Shown: one piece after another, positions 52,786-62,967 of the stretch
Numbering within the stretch: position 1 is the stretch's first letter
Layout of the letters: each line of letters starts with the position of its first letter
DNA from: Sphingomonas ginsenosidivorax
GTDB lineage: Bacteria > Pseudomonadota > Alphaproteobacteria > Sphingomonadales > Sphingomonadaceae
Reading direction: 5' to 3'
DNA length: 64,000 bases
Assembly: GCF_007995065.1 (NCBI RefSeq)
Contig: NZ_VOQR01000001.1
Span: 2,917,001-2,981,000, forward strand
The notes under the pieces: generated by a model
Databases searched by the model: none
What the model was told of the DNA's origin: nothing
What the model saw: the letters and a program-made list of their open reading frames with translations, nothing else
Translations under genes and position numbers: made by a program

Positions 52786-53568
52786 TCATCGCCCGGCGAA
52801 CACCGGCTTGCGCTTCGTCAGGAACGCGATCCCGCCTTCCATCGAATCCGCCGTCCCCCGCGCCGCGCGCTGGTTCTCGGCCTCGACCCGCATCGCGGTC
52901 GCATAGTCGCTTTCATAGCCCTGCACGATCGCCCGCCGCATCAGCCCGAGCGCCACCGTCGGCATCGCCGCCAGCCGCTCCGCCAGCGCGAACGCCTCGG
53001 CATCCAGCGCGTCGTCCGCGACGACCTTGTGCACCATGCCCCAGTCGAGCGCCTTCGCCGCCGGCACGCGCTCGCCGAGCATCATCATCTCGGTCGCCCG
53101 TGCCTTGCCGATCAGTCGCGGCAGCATCCACGACGCGCCGCCATCGGGCACCAGCCCGATATTGACGAACGCCTGCAGGAAATAGGCGGTCTCGCTCGCG
53201 ACGCAGAAATCCGCGGCGAGCGCGAGGCTGCAGCCGATCCCCGCCGCAGGCCCGCGCACCGCGCTGACCACCGGCACGCCGAGATCGGCGATCGCCGCCA
53301 TCAGCGGGTTATAGCTGTCGGTCAGCGCCGCGAACGTGGCCGCGCCGGGATCGTCGGCGCCGAGCGCGCCACCGCCGACGTCCGCGCCCGAGCAGAACGC
53401 CCGCCCCGCCCCCGCGATCAGCACCGCGCGCGCACCGTCCAGCGAGTCGAGTGCAGCCTTCAACGCGTCGAACATCGCCGGCGGCGCGGCGTTGAGCCGG
53501 TCGGGCCGGTTTAGCGTCAGCACCAGCACGTCGCCGCGCCGCTCGATCAGGATATGCTCTGCGGTCAA
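52786..53568 (-). CDS. Enoyl-CoA hydratase/isomerase family protein
   Basis: 260 residues, crotonase fold. Visible are VLTLNRPDRLNA, the oxyanion-hole segments AGAGRAFCSGADVGGG and RGPAAGIGCSLALAADF, and the acidic residue region FVNIGLVPDGGASWMLPRLIG. The set resembles PaaG-type 2-(1,2-epoxyphenyl)acetyl-CoA isomerases, but the operon suggests a role in acyl-CoA breakdown to propionyl-CoA. TTG start at 53568 within a TTGA overlap with the mce stop. Confidence 0.88.
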   Translation of the reverse strand: MTAEHILIERRGDVLVLTLNRPDRLNAAPPAMFDALKAALDSLDGARAVLIAGAGRAFCSGADVGGGALGADDPGAATFAALTDSYNPLMAAIADLGVPVVSAVRGPAAGIGCSLALAADFCVASETAYFLQAFVNIGLVPDGGASWMLPRLIGKARATEMMMLGERVPAAKALDWGMVHKVVADDALDAEAFALAERLAAMPTVALGLMRRAIVQGYESDYATAMRVEAENQRAARGTADSMEGGIAFLTKRKPVFAGR

Positions 53569-53996
53569 TGCGAGTCCTTCGGGGTTTCCATCAATTCCAC
53601 CAGCATCCCGCCGAAATCCTTCGGGTGGACGAATATGATCGGCGTGCCGTGCGCACCGATCCGCGGCACACCCAGCACGGTCGCGCCCTTCGCGGTCAGG
53701 TCCGCGACCGCGGCATCGATGTCGGGCACCTCGAAACACACGTGATGCTGCCCCCCCGCCGGATTCTTCCGCAGGAATCCCGCGATCGGCGAGCTCTCGT
53801 CATAAGGTTCGATCAGTTCGATCTGCGTGTTCGGCGCGTCGATGAAACACACCTTCACGCCCTGCGCGGCCAGGTCGAACGGTTCGCCGATCGCGGTCGC
53901 GCCGAGCAGCGTGCGATAGGTCTCGACCGACTTCGCGATCGACGGCGTCGCGACGCCGACATGGTTGAGGCGCCCCAGGGTCGTCGCAATCGTCAT
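53565..53996 (-). CDS. mce: Methylmalonyl-CoA epimerase
   Basis: Interconverts (S)- and (R)-methylmalonyl-CoA between the carboxylase and the mutase. 143 residues, vicinal-oxygen-chelate fold. Metal ligands: His in LNHVGVATPS, His in GGQHHVCFEV and Glu in GGMLVELMET. QIELIEPYDESSPIAGFL is the usual family segment. ATGA overlap with the upstream gene and TTGA overlap with the hydratase gene. Confidence 0.95.
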   Translation of the reverse strand: MTIATTLGRLNHVGVATPSIAKSVETYRTLLGATAIGEPFDLAAQGVKVCFIDAPNTQIELIEPYDESSPIAGFLRKNPAGGQHHVCFEVPDIDAAVADLTAKGATVLGVPRIGAHGTPIIFVHPKDFGGMLVELMETPKDSH

Positions 53997-54508
53997 TTCG
54001 GCTCCTTGAGCGCTGGCGGCGGCGGAGGCACGACGCCCAGCGTGTAGCCGCAGACGCCGAGCACCTTGCGGACCAGCGCATCGCTGCCCGTTGCGTCGAA
54101 CACCGCCTGGACCGCGAAGTTCGATCCGTTGGTGGTCTCGACGCCGACCGACCTGGACTTGACGAGGAAGGTCGTCAGCCGGGTGATCGCCTCGGGATCG
54201 GTGATGTAGGTCGCGGTCCCCGGGAACTGCCACAGATAGGTGAAGGCCGGCCCGCCGTCGAACCGGACCGAGACCGCCTTGTCGGCCGACTGCCCGATCG
54301 CGGTCGGCTGGATGAACTGGATCGAGACGATCGGCTCGGACGCCACGTCGCACTTGACGACGAACCGCGACAGCCCGTCGCGGCCCGTGACCGATGCCGA
54401 CGCGCTGCGGACGCCGGCGGCGTTGGTCCGGTCGGCGAACTTCCATGCCGGTGCGGCGGGAGCCGGCGCAGCAACCGCTGCCGCCTGGAGAAGAAGGGCC
54501 AAGATCAT
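53993..54508 (-). CDS. Exported protein of unknown function in the propionate operon
   Basis: 171 residues. A short hydrophobic N-terminus (LALLLQAAAVAAPAPAAPA) suggests a signal peptide. The remainder is beta-rich with two Cys (about 53 and 152) that could pair, and ends in a Pro-rich tail (VVPPPPPALKEPK). No catalytic motif is seen. It is overlapped by its neighbours on both sides, so it is co-translated with mce, although a periplasmic protein has no known part in propionate use. I do not recognise a family. Confidence 0.6.
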   Translation of the reverse strand: MILALLLQAAAVAAPAPAAPAWKFADRTNAAGVRSASASVTGRDGLSRFVVKCDVASEPIVSIQFIQPTAIGQSADKAVSVRFDGGPAFTYLWQFPGTATYITDPEAITRLTTFLVKSRSVGVETTNGSNFAVQAVFDATGSDALVRKVLGVCGYTLGVVPPPPPALKEPK

Positions 54509-54720
54509 TCCTCGATCCTCCGCTGCCGCGCGGCCGCCATCGCCGCGCCCTCTATCATGCCCTCGAGCCGGGACACGCGATCACGCAGATCGCCATGCGC
54601 CTCGGCCAGCCGCGACAGCCGCTCGCTCTGCGCCGTGGCGGCCTCTTTGAGAAAGCGGACGTCGTCCTGCATCAACAGGACCGTCCGCAACGCCTTCAGC
54701 GCTTCTCCGATCGTGCTCAC
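54505..54720 (-). CDS. Small coiled-coil protein, 71 aa, unknown function
   Basis: Heptad-like pattern throughout (LKALRTVLLMQDDVRFLKEA, SERLSRLAEAHGDLRDRVSR), then an Ala/Arg-rich end. It overlaps the RHH-like gene upstream and the exported-protein gene downstream by four bases each. Pairing with a ribbon-helix-helix protein gives the look of a small regulatory or toxin-antitoxin-like pair, but it lacks any known toxin motif. It may oligomerise with its neighbour. Confidence 0.6.
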   Translation of the reverse strand: MSTIGEALKALRTVLLMQDDVRFLKEAATAQSERLSRLAEAHGDLRDRVSRLEGMIEGAAMAAARQRRIEE

Positions 54721-55004
54721 GGATGCCTTGTCCCGCCTGCAAGGATATCGTCGACCACCTTGTTGGCGCGTTCGATCGACGCGATCGCTTCGCGCATGTC
54801 GGCCTGCATCCGCGGCACCGCGAGCGAAATCTCGTGCGACAACAGGGCAAGGGCCTCCTGCTCGTCGCCTTCCCCTCCGGCGATATACTGGCTGGTCGCC
54901 TCGCGGACGACATGTCCGACCGAGCGGCCGCTGCCCACCGCGAACGCATCGAGCGCGGCTTTGTGATCGGGGGTGGTCAGAAACGTCACGCGTTCGGTCT
55001 GCAT
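54717..55004 (-). CDS. Ribbon-helix-helix-like small protein
   Basis: 95 residues. The N-terminus has the RHH layout of a beta strand (RVTFLTTPDHKAAL) then helices with AVGSGRSVGHVVREATSQYI, like CopG/ParD-type proteins; the C-terminal half is helical and acidic. The ATG at 55004 was chosen because AAGGAG lies six bases upstream; the ATG at 55022 would include that site. Potential DNA-binding regulator of the operon or an antitoxin without clear toxin. It lies 57 bases after pccB. Confidence 0.65.
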   Translation of the reverse strand: MQTERVTFLTTPDHKAALDAFAVGSGRSVGHVVREATSQYIAGGEGDEQEALALLSHEISLAVPRMQADMREAIASIERANKVVDDILAGGTRHP

Positions 55005-55061
55005 GTCACGACTCCTTCGCATGACATGATAATGTGCAGGCGGCCGACATGCAACGCACGC

Positions 55062-56588
<1,527 letters not shown>

Positions 56589-56648
56589 GGACTCTCCTTG
56601 GTCTTGCGCCCTCTCCTTCCAGAGCGGCACGCGAACGGCAAATGTGAT

Positions 56649-56679
56649 CTTGCAAACTTGTCGGGCCCCTCTTTGCAAA
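56649..56679. promoter_or_regulatory. Two TTGCAAA boxes between pccB and scfR (probable ScfR/PccR sites)
   Basis: CTTGCAAA (56649-56656) and TTTGCAAA (56672-56679) lie 15 bases apart in the 104-base divergent promoter region. PccR of Rhodobacter sphaeroides, a ScfR protein, is reported to bind paired TTTGCAAA motifs upstream of pccB. The spacing here is longer than the four bases described there, as far as I recall. Confidence 0.6.
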
Positions 56680-56692
56680 CTATCCCTCGCCC

Positions 56693-58072
56693 ATGTCCAG
56701 CCCGCCCCGCCGAATCTTCGCCGGCCACCGCCTGCGCGAACTGCGCGCACGGCTGGCGGTGTCGCAGGCGGCGATGGCTGCGCGGATCGGGATTTCGGTC
56801 AGCTATCTGTCGCAGATCGAGAATGGTGATCGCCCGGTCACCGCACCCGTGCTGATGACGCTCGCACGCGAATTTCCCGCCGATTGGGGCAGCATCGATG
56901 CCGCAGCCGACACCACGCTGCTGGTCGCGACGCTGGAGGCGATGGCCGATACCAGCGTCGCCGACCACCGGCTCGATGAGGCCGAGCTGCGCCGCGCGGT
57001 GACGCATCAACCGCGCCTCGCGCGTCGCCTCGTTGCGATGCACGCCGCCTATCGCCGCTCGCAGGACCAGCTGCGCGCGCTCGACGACCGGCTCGACGCG
57101 GGGTCGAGCATCGGCGTGCTGCCTTGGGAGGACGTCCGCGACTGGTTTCACGCCGCGGGCAATTACGTCGACGCGATCGACCGCCGTGCCGAGGCGATCG
57201 GCGAAGAGGTCCAGGGTATTGCGCAGTTCGAAGCGCGCCTCGCAGACCACGGCGTCGCGGTGAACCGGTCGACCGCCGCCGCGGCACCGCTGCGCGCCTA
57301 CGCGGACGGCCGGCTCGATCTCGACGGCAGCCAGCCGCGCGAGACGACGCTCTTCTCGCTCGCGCACCAGCTCGCGCGGATCGAATTCGCCCCGCTCGTC
57401 GCCGAGATCGTCGCCGGGTCCGACATGGCGTCCGACACCGGCCGCGCCTTGCTGGCCGCCGGGCTGACCAATTACGCTGCGGGCGCGCTGGTCATGCCGT
57501 ACACTCGCTTTCGCGATACCGCGCGCGCGATGCGGCACGACATCGACCGGCTTCGGCGCAGCTTCGGGACGAGTTTCGAACAGACCTGCCACCGGCTCTC
57601 GACGCTGCAGCGGCCGGGCGCACTCGGCATCCCGTTCTTCTTCTGCCGCGTCGACATGGCGGGCAACATCACCAAGCGGCACAGCGCCACCCGGCTGCAG
57701 TTCGCGCGGTTCGGCGGTGCCTGTCCGCTGTGGATCGTGCACGAAGCGGTCGCGATCCCCGACCGCATCCTCGCGCAACTGGTCGAGACGCCCGACGGCA
57801 CCCGCTACGTCTCGATGGCGAAGGGGCTGGTGAAGCCGTCCGAAACCTACACCCGCCCCGCCCGCCGCTACGCGGTCGCGCTGGGCTGCGAGGAGGCGAA
57901 TGCGTCAGAGTTCATCTACGCCGACGGCCTTGGCGGCATCGCGACACCGATCGGCACATCCTGCCGCATCTGCCTCCGCCCCGACTGCGACCAGCGCGCG
58001 TTTCCACCCGCCGCGAGCGAGATCCGTGTCGATCCCGACCGGCGCGGACCGGTGCCGTACACGGTGCTCTAG
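56693..58072 (+). CDS. Short-chain fatty acyl-CoA regulator (ScfR/PccR family, XRE type)
   Basis: 459 residues. N-terminal helix-turn-helix [35 protein letters not shown], split as an XRE domain of residues about 12-66, then an IrrE/ImmA-like central region ([39 protein letters not shown]) and a C-terminal Cys cluster [18 protein letters not shown]. ScfR proteins sense acyl-CoAs and control propionyl-CoA genes; by position this one controls pccB and the operon that follows. It may activate or repress. Confidence 0.92.
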   Translation: MSSPPRRIFAGHRLRELRARLAVSQAAMAARIGISVSYLSQIENGDRPVTAPVLMTLAREFPADWGSIDAAADTTLLVATLEAMADTSVADHRLDEAELRRAVTHQPRLARRLVAMHAAYRRSQDQLRALDDRLDAGSSIGVLPWEDVRDWFHAAGNYVDAIDRRAEAIGEEVQGIAQFEARLADHGVAVNRSTAAAAPLRAYADGRLDLDGSQPRETTLFSLAHQLARIEFAPLVAEIVAGSDMASDTGRALLAAGLTNYAAGALVMPYTRFRDTARAMRHDIDRLRRSFGTSFEQTCHRLSTLQRPGALGIPFFFCRVDMAGNITKRHSATRLQFARFGGACPLWIVHEAVAIPDRILAQLVETPDGTRYVSMAKGLVKPSETYTRPARRYAVALGCEEANASEFIYADGLGGIATPIGTSCRICLRPDCDQRAFPPAASEIRVDPDRRGPVPYTVL

Positions 58073-58103
58073 CCGTTTTCCTGCGCACGCGGAAAAACGG
58101 CTA
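58070..58103. terminator. Bidirectional terminator that includes both stop codons
   Basis: TAGCCGTTTTCC and GGAAAAACGGCTA pair (one bulged A) around TGCGCACGC. The TAG of the regulator gene and the CTA (minus-strand TAG) of the thioesterase gene are the ends of the two arms. A run of T follows the stem on each strand. Confidence 0.75.
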
Positions 58104-58508
58104 CTCGGCGTCCTTGGGGAAGAAATGCTCGATCACGCTGTTCGCCAGCCGCGACGGCCGAAGCGTCTCGGCGTCAAGGCAGCACCAGCTCGACTTGACC
58201 TCGGCGAGCACATCCTCGCCGCGCTTGATGATCGTCTCGTAAAAGGCGCGCGCGCCCTGGACCTTCTCGAGCAGCACCGTCGCGATCACGTCGTCGTTCA
58301 GGAACGCGGGCTTGCGATAGGTGATCTCGTGCTTGAGCGCGACCCACAGATGCGCGGCGACCGCGTCGGGCGGCGCGAGCCGCTGCCAATGGTCGACGAC
58401 CGCGGCCTGCACCCACTTCAGGTAGTTCGCGTTGTTGACGTGACCCATGAAGTCGATGTCGGCCGGCTCGATGCCGATGGCGTAGCAGTGGGGGATGGCG
58501 ATGGACAC
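58101..58508 (-). CDS. Acyl-CoA thioesterase, 4-hydroxybenzoyl-CoA thioesterase (hot-dog) family
   Basis: 135 residues. The active-site segment DIDFMGHVNNANYLKWVQ matches the Asp-X-X-X-His-Val-Asn-Asn-X-X-Tyr pattern of the family, with ALKHEITYRKPAFLNDDVI and a C-terminal SSWCCLDAETLRPSRL. GTG start at 58508 chosen because upstream codons look unrelated; the ribosome site is weak. Substrate unknown, YbgC-like or general acyl-CoA hydrolysis. Confidence 0.87.
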   Translation of the reverse strand: MSIAIPHCYAIGIEPADIDFMGHVNNANYLKWVQAAVVDHWQRLAPPDAVAAHLWVALKHEITYRKPAFLNDDVIATVLLEKVQGARAFYETIIKRGEDVLAEVKSSWCCLDAETLRPSRLANSVIEHFFPKDAE

Positions 58509-58563
58509 GCAGCGTATATAGCACGCCCCGCCCCGTTTTGCGACGGGACGCGCAGCCCTTTTA

Positions 58564-59658
58564 TCAGGATGCGTCGCGTGGTGCTGGATCCTGTACCGCC
58601 CCACCGGCTGCCCTCTGTTCGGTCAGGATCTGCCAGCCGGTGATGAACAGCGCGCCCGCTAGCGGACCGACGACGATACCGCTCAGCCCGACCAGGTTGA
58701 TCCCGCCCAGCGTCGTGACCAGCACCAGCCAGTCGGGGATACCGGTGTCGCGGCCGACCAGGATCGGGCGCAGGATGTTGTCGGCCAGGCCGATCACGAT
58801 CACGCCCGACAGGATCACCACTGCCGCCTGCCAGATCGCCCCCGTCGCCAGCAGATAGATCGCGACCGGTCCCCAGATGATCGCCGGCCCCACCGCGGGC
58901 AACAGCGCCGCGATCACCATCAGCATGCCCCAGAGCAGCGCCGCCGGCAGCCCGACGATCCAGAAGGTCACCGCGCCGAGCGCACCCTGGACCAGCGCCA
59001 CGACGCCCGATCCCTTGATCGTCGCGCGGACGACCGACACGAACTTGTCCGCCAGGCGCTGCGCCACCGAATGCTCGAGCGGCAGTGCGCGCACGATCGC
59101 GGGGCCGATCCGCCCCCCGTCGCGCAACAGGAAGAAGGTCACGTAAAGCCCAACGCCGAACGCGAGGATGAACGCCGCGGCGTTCGCGCCGATCGAGAGC
59201 GCGCGCTGTGCCAGCATGCTCGCGCTGCTGCCGATCGCCTGCGATATTTCCGCCTGTGCGCGCTCGAAGCTGCCGAACCCCGCCTTGTCGAGCAGCCGCT
59301 GCAGCCGCATCGGCAGCGCATCGTGCACCTGTTCGAAATAGGACGCGAAGTTGATCTGGCCGCTGCGCATCTGGTTGTAGACGCCGGCGGCCTGTTCGAT
59401 CACCAGGCTGGTGACGATCATCGCCGGGATCACGACCGCGACCGTGATGATCAGGATGGTGACCGCCGCGGCGGTGTTGCGCCGGTTCGGCCACCGCGCG
59501 AGCAGGCGCTGGAACAGCGGCTGGAACAGTAGGGCCGCCAGCGCAGCCCATAGCAACGCGCCGGCGAAGCTCGAAACCACCATGCCCAGCGCGACCGTGA
59601 TGAGCGCGAGGAACAGGATCAGGCCGCCGTTTTCGACGCGCGATCGCGCAATAGTCAT
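58564..59658 (-). CDS. AI-2E transporter family protein (TqsA/PerM-like)
   Basis: 364-residue membrane protein with about eight helices and a long central soluble part (residues about 95-180). Family marks are GLYVTFFLLRDGGRI, GSGVVALVQGALGAVTFWIVG, LLPAVGPAIIWGPVAIYLL and DNILRPILVG. Despite the family name, most members outside E. coli TqsA have unknown cargo. ATG at 59658 with GAAGG upstream; an earlier ATG would add 29 unrelated residues. Confidence 0.9.
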   Translation of the reverse strand: MTIARSRVENGGLILFLALITVALGMVVSSFAGALLWAALAALLFQPLFQRLLARWPNRRNTAAAVTILIITVAVVIPAMIVTSLVIEQAAGVYNQMRSGQINFASYFEQVHDALPMRLQRLLDKAGFGSFERAQAEISQAIGSSASMLAQRALSIGANAAAFILAFGVGLYVTFFLLRDGGRIGPAIVRALPLEHSVAQRLADKFVSVVRATIKGSGVVALVQGALGAVTFWIVGLPAALLWGMLMVIAALLPAVGPAIIWGPVAIYLLATGAIWQAAVVILSGVIVIGLADNILRPILVGRDTGIPDWLVLVTTLGGINLVGLSGIVVGPLAGALFITGWQILTEQRAAGGAVQDPAPRDAS

Positions 59659-59832
59659 GAGTCGAACCTTCGCAAGGGAATAGACGCCCCATGCGGGGTC
59701 GTTGCGCTGGTGTAACTCTCGTCGCGCCGTATGGCTCCCGCGCACGATCGCGCCGCCGCTGCATGCACGACGACCCTGAGGCCGACCTGTCAGACCAGAG
59801 GAGCGGCGGTCCGCGCTCCCCCGCGCGCCGCG

Positions 59833-60114
59833 TTAGCGGAAATTGTCGGCGTAGCTCTGCAGCTTGAGCGTCTTTTCCGGCGCCGGCACGACGGTGTGGT
59901 CGAACCCCTCGCGCTCGCAATAGGCGATCGCCGCCACGAGCGTCGGGAAGAACAGCCGCACCTGGTCGCGCGTGTCGCCGCTGCCGGCCCAGCCAGTCAG
60001 CGGGTCGGGCCGCTTGGGCTCGGACGGCTCGAATTCCAATTGCCAGGATTCGGTCCGGTACTTGCCGGACTGCATGGCGTTCTTGGGGCGCTGGAAGATA
60101 CGGGCGGTAGGCAT
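59833..60114 (-). CDS. NDUFS4-like ETC complex I conserved region protein
   Basis: 93 residues. Homologue of the 18-kDa accessory subunit of mitochondrial complex I that alphaproteobacteria also carry. Visible are ARIFQRPKNAMQSGKYRTES, WQLEFEP, GSGDTRDQVRLFFPTLVAAI and YCEREGFDHTVV, in the order of the family. It probably binds the peripheral arm of NADH dehydrogenase. It sits alone rather than in the nuo operon, nine bases before the hrpB stop on the same strand. Confidence 0.92.
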   Translation of the reverse strand: MPTARIFQRPKNAMQSGKYRTESWQLEFEPSEPKRPDPLTGWAGSGDTRDQVRLFFPTLVAAIAYCEREGFDHTVVPAPEKTLKLQSYADNFR

Positions 60115-60123
60115 GACGCCTCC

Positions 60124-62637
60124 CTACCGCGAACCGGCGGCCCTTGCATCCGCCTTTTTCGTGCGCAGCGTGGCCGACGCCGAAGCGGGGTCGTCAGGCC
60201 AGGGATGCTTCGGATACCGCCCGCGCATTTCCTTCGCGACCGCGCTCCAACTGCCCGCCCAGAACCCCGGCAGGTCGCGAGTCGTCTGGATCGGCCGGCC
60301 GGCGGGCGAGGTCAGGCTGAGGACGAGCGGTACGCGGCGCTCGCCCACCACCGGATGCACCGCGAGCCCGAACAGCGTCTGCACGCGCAGGTCGACGCGC
60401 GGCCCGCCCTCCGCCGCATAGTCGATCGCATGCGTGCTCCCCGCGGGACTGGTGAACTCGGCAGGCGCCAGCCGGTCGATCGTCCGCATCGCATCCCAGC
60501 CCAGCAGGGCGCGCAGCGACTCGGTCAGCGACCCGATCTGGTCGAGCCGGCGCTTGCCCGCCAGCAACGGCACGAGCCACTCCTCCGCGCGGTCGAGCAG
60601 CGTCGCGTCGTCGAGCGGCACGCCCGCGAACGCCGCACGGTCGCGCAGCGCCCGCGCGCCCTCGCTCCACGGCAGCAGCGCGAGGCCGTGGGTGCGGACA
60701 CCGTCGAGCAGCGCCGCGGCGATCGTCGCGGGGTCGGCACCGCTGTCCGGCCCGCTCGACAGCCGGATCGCGCCCAGCCGGCGTTCGCGGATCGGCTGCA
60801 CGCCGCCGGTCGCGGGGTCGAACACCGCGGTACGCCGCGTCTCGATTCGGTCGGCGAACAGCGCCTCGACCGTGGCGGCGTCGATCGCCGCGGCGGACAG
60901 GATCCGTGCACCCGCCGCCGACCCCTGCGTCTCCGCGACCGCCAGCCATTCCGACCGCGCGAGCGGCAACGCCGGATCGAGCCGGAACCCGCGTCCGCCC
61001 ACCGACGCCCAGGTCTCCCCCGACGCATCCCGCCGCCGCGCGATTCGATCGGGGAAGCCGAGGGCGAGGGCCACTTCGACTCCCCTCCCGCCTGCGGGAG
61101 GGGTTGGGGGAGGGCCTGTCCTGTCGGAACGCTCTGCTATATTTGCGACAGGCCCTCCCCCAGCCCCTCCCGCGAGCGGGAGGGGAGCAAGGCGCGCCCA
61201 CCGCTCCGCCATCCCCCGCGCCGCCTGGGCCTTCGGCCCACGCTCGGTCTTCCACCGCCGCAGCCGCGCCTCGAGATCGACGTCAGGGCCGCCGATCCCC
61301 CGTTCACCCAGCAACACCGCGACCTCCGCGGCCACCTGCCCCAGCCCCCGCTCGCCCGCGCGGATCAGCATGTGCGCCAGCCGCGGCGGCATCGGCAGCC
61401 CCGCAATCTGTCGCCCATGCGCGGTCGGGCGCCCATCCGCATCGACGGCTTCCAGCGTCGCCAACCGCGCCAGCGCCTCATCGGTCGCAGCCACGGGCGG
61501 CGGGTCGATCCAGCGCAACTCGCGCGGCGCGACGCCCCACAGCGCGCACGCCAGCACCAGCGCCGACAGGTCCGCCTCCAATATCTCGGGCGGATCGTAG
61601 CGCGGCAGCCCCGCGGTCGCCGCCGCCTCCCACAGCCGGTACGCGACCCCCGGCCCCTGCCGCGCTGCGCGACCCGCGCGCTGCGTCACTGCCGCCTGGC
61701 TCGCGCGTTCGGTGACGAGCCGCGTCATTCCCGCCGCGCGGTCGTAGCGCGGACGCCGGGCCAGCCCCGAATCGACGACGATGCGGATCCCGTCGAGCGT
61801 CAGGCTGGTCTCGGCGATACTGGTCGCGAGCACCACCTTCCGGCGCCCGTCGCGCTGCGGCGCGATCGCGGCGCGTTGCGCGGCGGGGTCGAGGTTGCCA
61901 TGGAGTTCGTGGAGCGCGATCGTCTCGGGCAGCCCCGCCAGCCGCTCGGCGGTGCGCTCGATCTCGGCGACGCCCGGCAGGAAGGCGAGCACCCCGCCCT
62001 CGTTCTCGGACAAGGCCAGCCGAACCGCGCTCGCGACCGCCTCCTCGATCCGCAGTTCTGCGTTGCGGCCGACATGCCGCAGTTCGAGCGGGTAGCTGCG
62101 GCCTTCGCTCTCGATCACCGCGGCGTCGTCCATCAGCGCGGAGAACCGCGCGCCATCCAGCGTCGCCGACATCGCGACGATCCGCAGGTCCGGCCGGAAC
62201 CCCGCCTGCACGTCGAGCGCCAGCGCCAGCCCGAAATCGCCGTCGAGGCTGCGCTCATGAACCTCGTCGAACAGCACCGCCGAGACGCCCGCGAGTTCGG
62301 GATCGGCCTGGATCCGCGCGACGAAGATGCCCTCGGTGATCACCGTCACGCGCGTCGCGGCGGACCGCCTGCTGTCCATCCGCGTCGCATAGCCGAAGGT
62401 CCCGCCGACCGCCTCGCCCGCGGTCGCCGCCATCCGCTCGGCCGCGGCACGCGCGGCCAGGCGGCGCGGCGACAGCAGCAGGATTTCGCCCGTGCACCAC
62501 GGCTCGCCGAGCAGCGCCGGCGCGACCGCGGTGGTCTTGCCCGCACCCGGCGGCGCGACGAGCACGGCCGACGCTGTATCGCGCAACGCCGCGAGCAGGT
62601 CGGGAAGAACGGCAAGGATCGGCAGCACGGGGGTCAT
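60124..62637 (-). CDS. hrpB: ATP-dependent RNA helicase HrpB with in-frame repeat insert
   Basis: 837 residues, DEAH/RHA-type helicase. Motif I VAPPGAGKTTAV, motif II as DEVH in LFDEVHERSLDGD, motif III AMSATLDGARF, motif VI QRAGRAARQGPG, then the HA2 and HrpB C-terminal regions (AEFTSPAGSTHAIDY, GRYPKHPWPDDPA). Residues about 484-519 (LPLAGGAGGGPVANIAERSD and onward to GGRG) are encoded by repeat D at 61080-61187, between AERWARLA and LALGFPDRIARRR, which are adjacent in normal HrpB. The open frame runs on upstream through repeats; ATG at 62637 is the credible start. Confidence 0.94.
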   Translation of the reverse strand: MTPVLPILAVLPDLLAALRDTASAVLVAPPGAGKTTAVAPALLGEPWCTGEILLLSPRRLAARAAAERMAATAGEAVGGTFGYATRMDSRRSAATRVTVITEGIFVARIQADPELAGVSAVLFDEVHERSLDGDFGLALALDVQAGFRPDLRIVAMSATLDGARFSALMDDAAVIESEGRSYPLELRHVGRNAELRIEEAVASAVRLALSENEGGVLAFLPGVAEIERTAERLAGLPETIALHELHGNLDPAAQRAAIAPQRDGRRKVVLATSIAETSLTLDGIRIVVDSGLARRPRYDRAAGMTRLVTERASQAAVTQRAGRAARQGPGVAYRLWEAAATAGLPRYDPPEILEADLSALVLACALWGVAPRELRWIDPPPVAATDEALARLATLEAVDADGRPTAHGRQIAGLPMPPRLAHMLIRAGERGLGQVAAEVAVLLGERGIGGPDVDLEARLRRWKTERGPKAQAARGMAERWARLAPLPLAGGAGGGPVANIAERSDRTGPPPTPPAGGRGVEVALALGFPDRIARRRDASGETWASVGGRGFRLDPALPLARSEWLAVAETQGSAAGARILSAAAIDAATVEALFADRIETRRTAVFDPATGGVQPIRERRLGAIRLSSGPDSGADPATIAAALLDGVRTHGLALLPWSEGARALRDRAAFAGVPLDDATLLDRAEEWLVPLLAGKRRLDQIGSLTESLRALLGWDAMRTIDRLAPAEFTSPAGSTHAIDYAAEGGPRVDLRVQTLFGLAVHPVVGERRVPLVLSLTSPAGRPIQTTRDLPGFWAGSWSAVAKEMRGRYPKHPWPDDPASASATLRTKKADARAAGSR
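61080..61187 (-). repeat. Palindromic repeat family D, copy 3, inside hrpB
   Basis: Exactly 108 bases (36 codons) from CTCCCCTCCCGCC to GCGGGAGGGGAG, whose ends pair, with GGGGGAGGGCCTGTC / GACAGGCCCTCCCCC inner arms. No stop in the hrpB frame. Confidence 0.9.
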
Positions 62638-62677
62638 GCGGGGCCTGCTGCCACAAGTCGGGCCTTTGGACACCAAC

Positions 62678-62755
62678 GTTCTCCCGCGAACGCGGGAGCC
62701 CAGGGTTCCGAGCGCCGCGTTCGCGGCTCCTGGCCTCCCGCCTGCGCGGGAGAAC
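62678..62755 (+). repeat. Palindromic repeat family B, copy 4
   Basis: 78 bases, arms GTTCTCCCGCGAACGCGGGA and CTCCCGCCTGCGCGGGAGAAC, with inner GCCCAGG/CCTGGCC arms. Confidence 0.85.
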
Positions 62756-62798
62756 GGAAGATCGCAAGGCGCCCCCTTCCACCACCCCACCCCCTTCC

Positions 62799-62904
62799 AC
62801 CACCCCGGCGAAGGCCGGGGCCCAGTTGGGAAGGCCGATGTGACGACACGCAGCCCTCCGTTATCGCCGTACCCCGACTGGGCCCCGGCCTCCGCCGGGG
62901 TGGT
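62799..62904 (+). repeat. Palindromic repeat family C, copy 3
   Basis: 106 bases; outer arms ACCACCCCGGCGAAGGCCGG and CCGGCCTCCGCCGGGGTGGT, inner GCCCAGTTGGG / CCGACTGGGC. It ends 63 bases before the PBP1A start. Confidence 0.88.
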
Positions 62905-62967
62905 TAGGCCGTTTCGCGAACCCCGCTGGCAAGCGCCCCCGAACCTGCTAAACGCTCGGCCCAGTCT

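Larger units (their letters stand above)
62638..62967. other. 330-base divergent region made largely of repeats
   Basis: Contains family B copy 4 (62678-62755) and family C copy 3 (62799-62904), with a 17-base tandem duplication (CCCCCTTCCACCACCCC) between and overlapping them around 62771-62806. No further gene seen; the promoters of hrpB and PBP1A must lie at its edges. Confidence 0.7.

Noticed and set aside
54505..55004. Classical toxin-antitoxin pair
   Set aside because: The RHH-like gene could be an antitoxin, but its partner is a plain coiled coil without any known toxin motif and both are locked in a metabolic operon.
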